A stretch of 64,000 nt of DNA, taken from Zygnema cylindricum. Lineage: Eukaryota > Streptophyta > Zygnematophyceae > Zygnematales > Zygnemataceae. Positions 20,941 to 32,213 of this stretch are shown here, piece after piece. The translations under genes were made by a program, and so were the position numbers. The stretch lies in contig JBBHKE010001852.1 in assembly GCA_037447655.1 (NCBI GenBank), positions 162,501 through 226,500 of the forward strand, written 5' to 3'. The notes under the pieces are model-generated. The model did not search any database and had not been told where the DNA came from. It saw only the letters and a program-made list of their open reading frames with translations. Numbering within the stretch: the stretch's first letter is position 1; the number at the start of each line of letters is the position of its first letter.

Positions 20941-22187
20941 GGCTCCAAGAGAACCGTGGAGGAGGTTCTTTCAGAGGGAAGAAAAAGGCACTTGTGGTTA
21001 CAAAAGTGTTAGGAGAAACCGAGGATGAGTCCTCTGAGGAGGATGGGGAGCTTCTTCTTGACGAGAGTCTGGAGGAGAAGGAGATCCCTCGGAGGCAGAA
21101 GTGTGCCCTTGGAGCAATTCGGGAAGCTCCACAGGAAAGATGGATCATCGACTCAGGTGCATCCATGCATATGTGTCGTGATAAAGAACTCTTCACTAAG
21201 CTAAGAAAGATTCCTACTGTAGAGATAGAGTATGGGGATGGGAGAGTGGTTACTACAGATCTAGTGGGATCAGTAGATCTGAAAGTTTTAGTGGAGGGTA
21301 AGACTTCTATACTTACATTCTCAGATGTACTTTACATTCCTCACCTGAGTAAAAATCTTGTCTCTACGACTGTATTAGATGACAAAGAGTTTGATACTTT
21401 CACCAGAAAGGGAGTCTTTACAGCTAAGTATGGGAATGAAGTTTACTTCACAGCATATAAAGGTAGCCAAGGAATGTTTAGGCTTAACCTGAGTAATGAA
21501 AATAATAATGCTTATTATGTTGGTGTTCCTAAGGTGATGATTTGGCATAAGCCGATGGGGCATGTGCATTTTGATTGGTTGAGGGAAATGAAAAAGCTTG
21601 GGGTAGTAGATGGCATTCAGTTTGAGGATAATGAAATGATGGATGATTGTAGTGGTTGTGCTCAAGGTAAGGCTCACAGACTTCCCTTTCCCAAAGCCGC
21701 CACATATAGAGGTGAGAGAGTGTTAGATTTGGTCCACACAGATATTTGGGGACCTGCAAAAGTACCTTCGGTTGGAGGAAAGAGGTTCATGATGACAATA
21801 ACTGATGACTGGTCTATATACTCTAGAGTCTACTTTCTGAAAACAAAGTCTGAGCAATCAACTTACTTCAAAGAATATAAAGCTTGGAGTGAGAAGTTGC
21901 ATGAAACCCCCATTAAGAGGATAAGGAGTGATAATGGGGGGGAATATACCTCTAACGAGTTTGAGGAATCTCTGAGAGATGAGGGAGTGCAGCACCATAA
22001 AACTGTACCACATAACCTAGAACAAAATGGGGTAGCTCAGAGGTTGAATCGAACACTAGGAGATAGTGTGCGTAGTATGTTGACAGACAAGAAAATAAGA
22101 AAGAGATTTTGGGTAGAAGCAATGAACTGTGCCAACTACATTAAAAATAATGTCCTTACCTCAGCTGTAAAGGGAGTGACACCTTAG
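20874..22187 (+). pseudogene. pol: element A protease and integrase
   Basis: One open frame carries the end of gag (zinc knuckle), the aspartic protease motif WIIDSGASMHMC near 21140, the GAG-pre-integrase HHCC zinc finger (HKPMGHVH ... DCSGCAQGKAHR) and the integrase core: HTDIWGP, SDNGGEY, then EQNGVAQRLNRT. In the DDE triad the third residue (expected E in the usual AER word) is Q, with the 35-residue spacing preserved, so the integrase should be catalytically dead. The frame stops at 22185-22187. Confidence 0.9.
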
Positions 22188-22912
22188 GAGAGATGGGTTG
22201 GAAGGAAACCAGATATCTCACACCTTAAAGTATTTGGTAGCCAAGTTTACAGTCTTGACACGGATAGGAAAAACTAGAAACTAGATGCTAAGGGAAAACC
22301 TGGATACTTTGTGGGATATGATGAGGATGTTAAGGGATATAGAGTCTATGACTTAGCAAAGAAAGATATCATTCTGGTCAAACTCTTAGTTGTCATGGAT
22401 GAAGGTAAGTCATTTGACCCCTTCAAATATACAAAGAAGATAAGGATCAGATTTGATTCCGAAAGTGATGAGAATTTGGCCGTTCCCGAAAGGGACATGA
22501 GTGAAACCGTGATTACAGATTTAGGGGAGATCGAAAATACAGGAGACTCACCGGAAACCTCACATACTCCTATGGACTTCGAGGAGATAGAAGAAGCGGG
22601 ACAAGATACGGCTTTCATGGACAGGGGAGCCGATGAGACAGTGAGAAGAAATCAAAGACTTCCATCCATTCTAGCTTCAGAGTTTGAGGGAGGAAGGAGG
22701 AGCAGCAAAAGGATACAGGAAAAACAAGCTGCCCATAAGGTAACTAAGCTATCTCACCCAGATGAGCCTCAGTCTTACTTAGAGGCTGTGAATAGTCCAG
22801 AGAAACAAAGATGGATTAGAGCCATAAATGATGAGATGGCTTCTATCATGGAAGCAAATACTTGGGAACTAGCGGATTGCCCTCCTGACAGAAAAACCTA
22901 TTGGATGTAAAT
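22188..22912 (+). pseudogene. element A integrase tail and linker to RT
   Basis: After the stop at 22185 the sequence is still homologous to copia (GYDEDVKGYRVYDLAKKDII, then DRGADETVRRNQRLPSI and a linker up to WIRAINDEMASIMEANTWEL). A one-base insertion at the RKPIGCKW-like junction near 22895 shifts the frame and produces a stop at 22908. The same segment is open in fragment I (40096-39300, minus strand), which confirms the frameshift. Confidence 0.8.
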
Positions 22913-24303
22913 GGGTATTTAAACTAAAACTGAACCCAGATAATACAATTGTGAGGTATAAGGCTCGATTGGTAGCGAAGGGGTTCACCCAAAAAGAAGG
23001 GATTGACTATGAGGAGACCTTTGCTCCAGTTGTTCGGTTCCCATCGGTAAGGATTCTACTCAGTCTAGCCGCAGCGGAAGACATGGAAATACACCAGATG
23101 GACATAAAGACTGCTTTTCTTAATGGTGAGTTAGAGGAAGAAATTTTTATGAGGCAACCCGAGGGGTTTGTGGAAGAAGGAGAAGAAAGCAAAGTCTGCA
23201 GGCTCATAAAGTCCTTATATGGACTGAAACAGGCTCACCGACAGTGGAATAAGAAACTAGATGAGTTTCTCACCGATCTGGGATACATCTGGATCAGCTC
23301 TGACCATTCTATCTATATGTTTGAAGATGAGAATGGTGTCATTTTTATTGCAATTTATGTGGATGATCTGCTTGTGTTAAGTAAGTCTTTGGAGAATATC
23401 AATAGGCTGAAGAAAGATCTTAGGGGCAGATTTGATATGAAGGATTTAGGGGAGGCAAAATATATTTTGGGGATCCAAATGGAGAGAGATAGGGGGAAGA
23501 AGATTATCAGACTTACTCAGAAATAAGCAATAGGTAATATGCTTGAGAAATTCCAGATTGAAAATGCTAACAGTTGTACCACTCCCATGGACTTGAAAAA
23601 AGTAAGTGATGGGAGTGTAGAAGGAGGAGTGATGATCTTAGACGATCAGATGAGTCCAGAAGAGAGAGAGTTCGTGAAGTCTATCCCTTATAGACAGGTC
23701 GTAGGAAGCTTAATCTATTTTATGAACTGTACCAGGCCGGACATAGCGGCAGCAGTTAAAGTACTCAGTAGGAGTCTTAATGATCCTAGGAAGAGAGACT
23801 GGGAGGCAGCCAAGAGAGTCATGAGATATCTCGTTGGAACCAGAGAATTATGGTTGCATTTGGGAGGGGAGCACACTGATATCACCACTTGGAGTGACGC
23901 CAGTTATGGGGATGCACCTATGAGAAGATGCACTTCTGGATATGTTTTGTATGTGGGGGAAGGTGTTTGCTGTTGGAGCAGTAAGCAACAAAAGGTGGTT
24001 GCTCAGTCTACTATGGAGGCTAAGTATATGGCGTCTTGTTCTGCTGTAAAAGAACTAATGTGGGTGAAATCATTGTTACAAGAACTGGGATTTATAAAGG
24101 AGGGAGTGCATGAAATCTTTTGCGATAACCAAGCTGCAATTGCAATTGCAGCCAATCCAAAACACCATTTCAAAGCAAAACATATGGACATAAGATTAAG
24201 CTTCGTAAGAGAAAAAGTTGAAAATAAAATTTTAAATCTTGTGTATAGACCTGATGAAGAAATGGTGGCTGACATGATGACCAAACCTGTGCCCTCTCCT
24301 TAA
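22913..24303 (+). pseudogene. pol: element A reverse transcriptase and RNase H
   Basis: RT of the RVT_2 type: ARLVAKGFTQKEGIDYEETF, APVVRFPSVRILLSLAA, MDIKTAFLNGELEEEIFM, CRLIKSLYGLKQA, and the catalytic YVDDLLVL. A GAA-to-TAA change (23524-23526) stops the frame after RLTQK, but homology continues (AIGNMLEKF) into RNase H with TWSDASYGD, STMEAKYMA and FCDNQAAIAIAANPKHHFKA, ending MVADMMTKPVPSP with a stop at 24301. Active-site residues of both enzymes look intact, although the chain is broken. Confidence 0.95.
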
Positions 24304-24355
24304 CTAAAATATTGTCGGGAAAAATGCGGGTTGAAAGAAAATTTAAAATTAGACT

Positions 24356-24370
24356 AGAAAATAAGGGGAG
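24356..24370 (+). promoter_or_regulatory. polypurine tract of element A
   Basis: A purine-rich tract ending AAAATAAGGGGAG lies directly before the 3' LTR. It is the plus-strand primer site, and the same AAAATAAGGGGAG or AAAATAAAGGGAG precedes the LTRs at 15278, 27590 and 36541. Confidence 0.85.
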
Positions 24371-25419
24371 TGTTGAAATTTATAGATTTCTATAGTATTT
24401 TCTAGGTTTAAATATGTTTTTTATAAAAGGAAAAGAAAAAGGACGGACAGCCTGCCTCTACCTCCGCTCTCTAGCTCCCATACTTGTTATAGTCATTGAA
24501 GGTAAGAGAGAGAGGTTGATCCATGGCTGCCTTAGTTCAACAGACAGCTATTTTTAGTAGGTTACTAAAAATATACTTGACGGACCAGAGATTTGATCCC
24601 TGTACCTGCGGTTCGTCAAGTTGACCGGTAGCGGTCAGCTTTATCCTAATAGACTAGAACCAATGCTAAGTGCTATGGTATGTGATAGATATATATTTAG
24701 TTCAAGTGGATAAAATTCATTTAACTAGAACTGTTTACGGCGTACATAGATTCAGTTATATAAAGTATGTTGTACGACGCTAAATCAAAACGGATACCAC
24801 GCATTTTAAATCTACATCGCAACAAATGTCGCGCAAGTATTTATTACGGCCAAGATTGCGTTTCGCATAAAATCCAACGGCGCACATCATCGCCGAAATC
24901 CCGGAGTGGTCACTTTGGCATTTAGTGACGTGGCATGACCCGGCGCCACGTGGGAAGACATCATTCGGTCGCGGGAATTCCGAGGAACGTACGGACGAGT
25001 GGAAAGTGGACACGCGTCCACTTAATGGCCTTGTCGTACAGAGGCCGTACAGAAAGTACATCGGCAGTAGTACTTTCTAGTACTATACAGTTTTGTGATT
25101 GGTTCGTACAGGCAGTAGATAGGAGCTGTGAGAGGGAATTAGGAAAAACTAGGACTTAGGAAAATTTAGGTAGATAGTCCTCTCTCTGTGAGAGTTTGTA
25201 TAAATTGGCATCTTTGCCACCCTATAACTTATCGGCTGGTGGGCCGTTTTCAGTGATTCTTTTTGCTACGGACTCAAGGGAGTCCAGGCTGCACAGGGGT
25301 GCAGTCAAATTGTCAGTTTTCCATCTTGGGCAAAAGTGGTCGTGGCTTAAAGTGGGTTAGTTAAATACTATCTAGAGGCTTCTTGTATTCTGTAGTCCAA
25401 TGGAGGACACAGAATTGCA
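24371..25419 (+). repeat. 3' LTR of element A
   Basis: 1049 bp, nearly identical to the 5' LTR. Most differences are in the first 150 bp. It also ends with the 20 bases containing the ATG (25400) and then CA, after which the host sequence AGCGGAAGCGTG resumes. An RNA started in this LTR could therefore begin translation into flanking B gag. Confidence 0.95.
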
Positions 25420-26175
25420 AGCGGAAGCGTGATGAAAGGGATGACGGTGACAAGCGGAAGCGTGATGAGAGGAAGAAAGACAAAGGTAAACCTTATCAGA
25501 ACTTTGGTGGAAAGAGAGGGAGAGGAAAAGAAAAAGGAGCTTTGAAAAAGGGGGTTTTCTTCTTTTGTAGGGAACCGCGTCACTATATGGAAAAGTGTCG
25601 TTGTTTGGAAGAAATTAGAAGTTAGAATGTTGATGAGGAGGAACAAGGGGAAGAGGAGAAAGAGGATGAAGATATTTTGGAGCTTCTCTGCATCGGTAGT
25701 ATGGGGAAGAGAGAAAAACACACTGAAATTCCACGAAAGCAAAAGTGTGCTTTTGGAGGTATAAGGGAATTAAAGAGAGAGGAGAAACTTGAGGGAGTTC
25801 AAAATATTGCGGATAGTTTCATTGATATTTTGGAAACAGAAAATTGGTCGGAAATGGAGACTTCATCGGATTCCGAGGAAAGGGGAGAAGTAAATCTAAA
25901 GGGGGCTCTAAAGGACAGGGGAGAAGAGGATTGTTTGATTAAAAGTTTAGGGGAGGAAAAATATTTTTTGTGAATAAAAATAGAAAGTGATAGTGGAAAA
26001 AATTCCATGGGAGGGAGTGAGGAAAGTTCCAAAAATGGGGTAATTATCATGGATAAAAATATGAGTTTGGAAGATGTAGGTTTTATGAGGAACTTAGTGG
26101 GAACTCTTGATTTAACAATAAATTTGGGGGGTAATGGTTTGGACATCACTAATGGGAGTGATGGCATCTATGAAG
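25420..26175 (+). pseudogene. element B gag 3' portion and acidic region (non-autonomous)
   Basis: Resumes the B gag after element A: basic KRKRDERKKDKGKPYQNFGG, a zinc-knuckle remnant FFFCREPRHYMEKC (CX4HX4C kept, first Cys replaced by Phe), then an acidic stretch ending with IPRKQKCAFGGIRELKREEK and ILETENWSEMETSSDSEERG. Instead of protease, integrase and RT the sequence goes directly to a tail that aligns with copia RNase H (GGNGLDITNGSDGIYE). Element D has the same architecture, so B belongs to a gag-bearing family that lacks most of pol. Confidence 0.7.
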
Positions 26176-27256
26176 TGTTGTTTTGAAAACTTCGTTTTGT
26201 GCATACGCGACCTTTGTACGCTTGAGATGTTTCGTGTGTATATTATTAATGTGGAGGTTATAATGGATTCACGGATTGGGGGAGCCAATGTACGGATAAA
26301 ACTAAAGTGAAGTAAGGGAGTTATTGAGTGGCGTGACTACGCAATAAGAAATGGACAGCGGATCGCGCCAGGATCCGATTTGAAATGTACGAAACGTTGA
26401 AATATACGCCGCCGGTACGGCGCATCTATTTGAGACAAGTGTACTTTAAATAAGACAACGCAGCTGCTACGAAGCTGCGGTTATTTTGGATATGTCCAGG
26501 TATGTGACAACGCAGTTGCGACGAAGCTAACAACGCCGCTGTTGTTGATATGAATCAAGTCGGTGGACGAGGTTTATACTAAGATCACAAATGACTCAGA
26601 AAGTTGACTCTTTGGAGATGTCGGTGTAAATATTTGGTTGAACATTGGTTTGTCCTTTTGTTAATTAGTTTATTAGTATAGATTAATTCATTTTGACATA
26701 CATCAAATTATTCGGGTATACTCGTAGTAATTTAGGTTGGTGGTAGATAATGTACGGCTGGTATGCCTCCGTACATACAGTAGTGAACTCTCTGAGTATA
26801 ACTTGTAGGACTTAGATTATTGTGATATCACAGTCAAGTTTATCAAAGCAATAGCAAACTGTTTTGTGCATCTTTGACCTGTTGGTGTGATCACCCTGTT
26901 TGGTGTTTTCATGTGTAACTGTGTGAAGTTATTGTATGATATAGAATTTGTATGTGTGTGCAATTTCATTGTATTCTGTTTTTTCTCTGTAATTATGTGA
27001 GAGGTCTAAGTGGTTAGTTTGTGAAGCTGTCAACTATTTTTGGGAAACTCTGGAGCTTATATCTTCTAGATTCTTCGGTGGATTTAACTATAACTTTGGG
27101 AGTTTACAGTGTCTCTGGTATACTGCACATTCATGTAGTTTGAGGTGATTTTAATTATTGTGGAGTAATTTGTGCTGTCTGGAACACAACTGTTTTTGAG
27201 GTAGTCTGTGGGTGTTTTCGTGAGCCATCCATGGCTGAAATTGGCTATGGCCAACA
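26176..27256 (+). mobile_element. solo LTR of another family (K), target duplication TGAAG
   Basis: 1081 bp from TGTTGTTTTGAAAACTTC to GCTATGGCCAACA with a perfect duplication TGAAG (26171-26175, 27257-27261). The empty site is seen in the D homologue at 42174-41944. The sequence is unrelated to the A, B and D LTRs apart from TG...CA ends, but its last 26 bases again begin with ATG (27231) and leave CA in codon positions 1-2, as in the others. Orientation is inferred from this. GACAACGCAG-type words repeat near 26453 and 26506. Confidence 0.85.
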
Positions 27257-27589
27257 TGAAGGTGTGCCTATAAAAGGCTTAGCATCTGGGTGTGTATTGC
27301 AGATTAAAGATGGGGCTGGCTATTTGAATTGCAAGAGGAAAACTGGATTTTGTGTGGATGGAAAAGAGCTGAGGTGGATAAAATCTTTGTTTGGATTTAC
27401 GAAAATTTGGATGCAAATTAAAATGTGTGATCAACAAGATGCAATGTTTATTTCAGCTCATCTAACATATTTTTTTGAATATGAGGTTATTTCCTTAAAA
27501 AATTTATGAGAAGAAAAAAAAGAAGAAAAAGAAAATGAAAATGTATTTGGTAGGAGTTGAAAGGAAAGTAGACTAGAAAATAAAGGGAG
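27257..27589 (+). pseudogene. element B RNase H remnant and polypurine tract
   Basis: Reads IKGLASGCVLQIKDGAGYLN, then KELRWIKSLFGF and a weak CDQQDAMFISAHLTYFFEYE. It aligns with the RNase H words CTSGYVLYVGEG, KELMWVKSLLQELGF and FCDNQAAIAIAANPKHHFKA, but most catalytic residues are lost. The polypurine tract AAAATAAAGGGAG ends at 27589, directly before the LTR. It explains where B ends and shows that only cis signals and a tail of pol remained. Confidence 0.7.
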
Positions 27590-28769
27590 TGTTGAAATGT
27601 ATGTATTTTCTAGGTCTGAATAAAAGAAACTTAATAAGAGGAAGTCAGCAAAGGCAGCGTGCCTCTCGCTCCACTCTCCAAACCCCAACACTTGTCGCAG
27701 CCACGGAAGGTTGGAGAGGAAGCTAGAGCCATGGTTGCCCATGCTGCCCACAAAGAGAGACGGGCTGTAGTTTTTGGTAAGTGTACCAAAAAGATCTTGA
27801 CGGACGCAGGATTTGATCCTTGTACTTGCCGTCCGCCAAGCATCCGGTTGCCGATAGCTTTATCCAATAGTCTATAATCAGTGCTGAAGTATATAGGCTA
27901 CAACAATTATATAAATGTCAACGATGCAATATGTTTCATTTAACTGCTTACGGGACGGCCTGTACACGGAAACGGATTAGACTGCACGAATTCCGTACCA
28001 CACAAAATTAACGAAATGACAATTTATTTAAACGGCCAATATTAAATGATGGTCTTCATCGAACGGCCGTGGTGCGAGCCAGGATTCCAAAGTGGACGAC
28101 TTGGCGTTTTCGCGCACCGCCACTCTAGATGACACGTGGCACGTTCCAAGGGGATTGCGGGATTTCCGGAAAGCGAGATGATAATTCCAAATGTGACAAA
28201 TGTCACATTATGATGATGTCGTACATGGACCATACAGAAAGTACGACGGTACGAATACTTTCTTGTACGGTACAGTCTTACGATTGGTCCGTACCTCACT
28301 ACTAGGGAGCTTAGAGAGGGGTTTTAGGACTTAGAATAATTTTGGTAGGTATTCGCCTCTCTCCCAGAGAGCATCTGTCTAAATAGGCAAACTTTGCCAT
28401 TTAATTACAACTCACTCGGTTGACCAAATTCAGTTATTTTTTTTGTTGCGGACTCGGGGGAGTCCAAGCTACACAGGGGTGTAGTAGGTCAAAGTTTTTG
28501 CCTGCCAGGGTGGTTGCATTTATAAGGGAAAGTCAAAGTGGGTGAATGTGTCCAAAACTCACATTCTAACTTGGCATTCAATGGTGGAACTGAGCACACA
28601 GAAAGTCTTATTTCACAAGGGTGAAGTTATATTGTGGTTGTGATTGTCAAGGGGTCGATCATTTGGGTTTGTATCAACTTAGAGTCAACACTAACTAGAT
28701 AAGCTTTTTGAGAGCTGCCTACTCTGAGATCCAATGGATTCTGAGGACCAATGGAGGTCTCAGAGTTTA
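27590..28769 (+). repeat. 3' LTR of element B
   Basis: 1180 bp, matching the solo LTR at 7808-8970 along its length (TGTTGAAATGTATG start, ATGGAGGTCTCAGAGTTT end; the final C before A is lost). The tRNA-like block on the opposite strand (27800-27880) has a clear GGATCAAATCC arm. The right flank is an M2 transposon, so B had inserted into one. Confidence 0.85.
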
Positions 28770-28999
28770 AAGACCTGTATTTTATTCGAACATATTCAGA
28801 CAAATTAAAACATTCGAACCAAATATTGGACTAATTAAAAAATTCGGACCATAAATTTTTATTTACACCGTCAGATTTGGATGATCGGACAGTCGCTGAT
28901 CAAAGTAGCGATCTCAAAAGATCACATGAAAATCGCATAACACAACTTACAATAAAGGCGCCGACCAAAGGCCTACCATCAAAACGCCTACTTTTGAAC
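28770..28999 (-). mobile_element. partial M2-family transposon at the right flank of element B
   Basis: Matches 29245-29495 from its middle to its right end (ACCGTCAGATTTGGATGATC, AAGATCACATGAAAA, then CGCCTACTTTTGAAC followed by TA). Its other half should lie beyond the missing 5' LTR of element B. Confidence 0.7.
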
Positions 29000-29244
29000 T
29001 AATGAATGCATGCGTAAGCTCTACAGTAAGCTGAAATCGTGTGAAGTTTCGCTTACCGTATGCCTCTCAACCGTATTTAAAAGTGCACCGCAACGAAAAT
29101 ACGACATTCGCGCGCCCCTGGAAAATTTTAATCGGACAGTCAAAATGCGTCCACAAATTAAGTAGGCGAATGAGTGTCACGTATACTGTTCGGAGTCTTT
29201 ATATCATGCGATCGTTTCGCGCACCGTAATGGCTATACTACATA

Positions 29245-29495
29245 GTTCAAAAGTAGGTGAAAGTAGGCCCATACAATTTGTCTATTGTATGCAAAACATA
29301 CAATATGACCTTAAGACCCATATTGTATTCGGACCTATTCGAACCAAAAAATTTCATTTACACTGTCAAATTCCGACTATCGGACGGTCGTTGATCAAAC
29401 TAGCGATCTAAGAAGATCACATGAAAAGCCCATAAAACAAACTTACGATAAAGGCGTTGACCAAAGGCCTACCATAAAAACGCCTACTTTTGAAC
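29245..29495 (-). mobile_element. 251-bp M2-family inverted-repeat transposon (TA duplication)
   Basis: Ends GTTCAAAAGTAGG and CCTACTTTTGAAC, flanked by TA at 29243-29244 and 29496-29497. It lies in the opposite orientation to the copy at 9599-9895, with the same internal CATATTGTATG/GCATACAAT words. No coding capacity. Confidence 0.85.
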
Positions 29496-29497
29496 TA

Positions 29498-31560
29498 TGA
29501 TATACTTAGCATTTAGTGCGTGATTAACCACGAAAAGTCTACGTTTGCAATGTTCCTTCTATTTGCCTAACCCGAACCAAATCCTCAAACTTTTTTGTTT
29601 ATCGAATGATGTTCCATCAAGGTCAGTTCGTCACGAACTGGCGTCCTATCATGCAGTTGAAGGTGAAAGTGCCCTCCATTTAGTTCAAAAACAACGATTG
29701 CAACAATTAGAAAAGTATTATAGATAGCTCATGTCATTATTCTAATTTGTTACACAACCAATTAATTGTCGGTATAAATTGAACTCAACGAGAAAAAACC
29801 CTTAAATCTTTAGTGAAAGTAAAGGTGGACACCTTTATGGGTTTTAGTTTTGAAAAAACATTCATCTGAGTAAATTCATAAGTGCGGGGGTTTAAATGTA
29901 TAAAAACAAAGTAAAGTTAACTTTCATGCCAACCACTTTTTTTATTTTCCCTACAAATATGTTTTGTTTTTCGTGGATTAAAAGGTTTGTTTAGCAATAC
30001 AATATATTGTTAGTGTAATGATTACCTTTATTAGTGGCCAGCGACCATCTCTTGTCGTTACTGGCAATTAAAAAGTTGAGTTGTTGCAACACTATATTTT
30101 TATACCATGACAAAAAATTTGTAGCTAAATACCTGAGTTTACTTAACATCACCCTAAAAAACGTGTGCAACCACATAATAGATATGATGCAACATGACCT
30201 TCATTATGTGCACGACATAAAAGCTAGTTTGATGTAACATCGAACAAAGAACATAATCCAACCGAAGAGTTATCTTTCTATTAACTTAACTCGTCGGCCA
30301 CACGTATTGTCGAACTTAAACGATGTAATTTGCTTCTTTCAGCTTGCACAATCATTACAAGTGATGGTCGTGGTCGTCTACCATTGGGCTCCTTAATAGC
30401 TACGCATATTTTTGTCGGAATTAAACTGTAAAATGGGTTCCCTTAAACAAATCCAATAACGAGAAGAGGTGGTCGTAGTCGTTTGTTGGTGGGTTACTTA
30501 ATAGCTACTTGTTGCATATACAAAGTGTCGTATTCCGAGCAAAAATTCCACTTGACGACAAAAAAGAAAATCGTTGATAATTAAAAAATAAGTTGGCACA
30601 AAAAATATTTCACTTTTTTTTTTAAATTCGAACCCTCACACTTGTGAGATTCTCGATTAAAAAAACAAAAACAAGCACCCTATTGAGGCTTCGAGATCCA
30701 TAAATCAACTGGTTTGTCTAATTGATTGTCCGCTTTTCTCCAAATGATTTAACAATAACTCATTGGTCAGATGCAAATTATAACAACTAGAGTGTCGACT
30801 TTTTAAAATATTGCGAGCATTGTTTTTTTATTTTTTAATTGATTATGGCTTCCAACTTTCTATTGGGTTGATTCATTGGACCTCTATTTGAAACGAAGTT
30901 GACCTTTAAGGAGCGTCATTTCTATTTTCGAAATATATATATATGTATTTATGTATATAAAGTGGGAGTTCGCAAATGTGTTATGACACGTGCGTATGTT
31001 TTGGTTCTAATGGTAATACATCAAGCGCACAATCAAGCTAACATCAATTGGCGTCAATATTATCGTAAAATAATAAGATATTTGTCTTGTCTAACAATAG
31101 AGCAATGTCGAATATTGCTCTATTACCTTAAATATTGTGAAAAGTGGTTGGAAATTTTATAAAACAATAAAAAAGGCAAGTGCTTAGTAAATTATGCCAC
31201 ACTTTTTGCATATCTAATTGTGTACATCAAATTGAGATGATTCTATAGCTGAGATTTTTATTACTTTTGAGACCCACTTTTACCCCTAAAGTGTAGTTCA
31301 TAAGTAAGCCAATTAATTCAATATTTCAATTATGAATCAGTTGATGTGCTTTTCAAGCCCACATTTCGACTTATTCGTTTTAAAAAGCGCAATTTTACGA
31401 GCATTTTCCGCAAGAAACTTAGTATAGTACAACTTCCTTGCTATTAGAGATAATAACACTATTAGCGGTGGCTACTTTTTTTGTTGAAATAATATAATAG
31501 TGTCATCAACGCGATTTAACTAGTATTACATATTTGTATTTTTTTTGCCAATAACCAATA
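29498..31560. other. A/T-rich intergenic stretch of 2 kb, nothing recognised
   Basis: No transposon termini, tRNA, rRNA or convincing coding frame. Short open frames (for example 30899-31162) have no domain and unbiased codons. Two GTGGTCGTAGTCGT-like words occur near 30367 and 30467. Confidence 0.5.
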
Positions 31561-32045
31561 TGCCCCTTTTCTTGGCCTACCGATAACTGATATATTGGCA
31601 CGATATAGCAGTACCAGTGTTATTGCCATGATAAACGAATAACACCGATTTTATCGTTTTTTTATTGCGATAACACCGGTTTGAAAACTATCGGCGATAA
31701 CTTTATACTTTGGTACGTAATTGATTATGACATTTTTTTCAATAGCTCCCCCACTTCGTGACGTCTGCGTACACATTTCGTAATTTTTTTATACCACAAG
31801 TTTTTACTTTGTACGTATGTCTCAGTACCATTTACCATCTAATAACCGATATCTTTATCGGTTTTATCACTATATCTTATCACCCGATACAAAACACTAT
31901 TGTACTGTAGTAATTTGTAGTGTTGTGTATCGGTAGGGTTTTGCCCATAATCGATATATTGGCATGTTATATCGACGTTGGTATTATCGCCAATAGAAAA
32001 TCGATAATATCGGTTTTTTATCGCGATAACACGTTACCAATAACT
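31561..32045. repeat. ATCG/TATCG-rich palindromic repeat region
   Basis: Many overlapping CGATA, TATCG and CGATAATATCGG words alternate on both strands, for example near 31676-31700, 31845-31890 and 31950-32030. A related, more regular block is at 35272-35412. This looks like one repeat family rich in short inverted TATCG motifs; its class is unknown. Confidence 0.5.
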
Positions 32046-32213
32046 ACCTGCAACAATTGTACGGTTTGTATCGTACAATGTATGGTTTGTGCCGTCGAAG
32101 AAGTACGTCGATTTCCTGTTACATAGAGTACGGAATAGATTGTTACACATGGCATGCCATGCTATATATAGTGAAATATATCATACAATATATTAGAAAG
32201 TAATATTATATAA

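Larger units (their letters stand above)
18981..25419 (+). mobile_element. element A: full-length Ty1/copia retrotransposon, decayed
   Basis: Two LTRs of 1047 and 1049 bp (18981-20027 and 24371-25419) enclose gag, protease, integrase, RT and RNase H in copia order. The ends are TGTTGAAATT and GAATTGCA. The flanks AGCGA (18976-18980) and AGCGG (25420-25424) are a 5-bp duplication with one change. By eye the LTRs differ at only about 2 percent of sites, yet the coding region has several stops and frameshifts. It is inserted in the gag of element B in the same orientation. Its Gag start lies inside the LTR, and the primer site is of half-tRNA type (see the separate entries). Confidence 0.95.
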
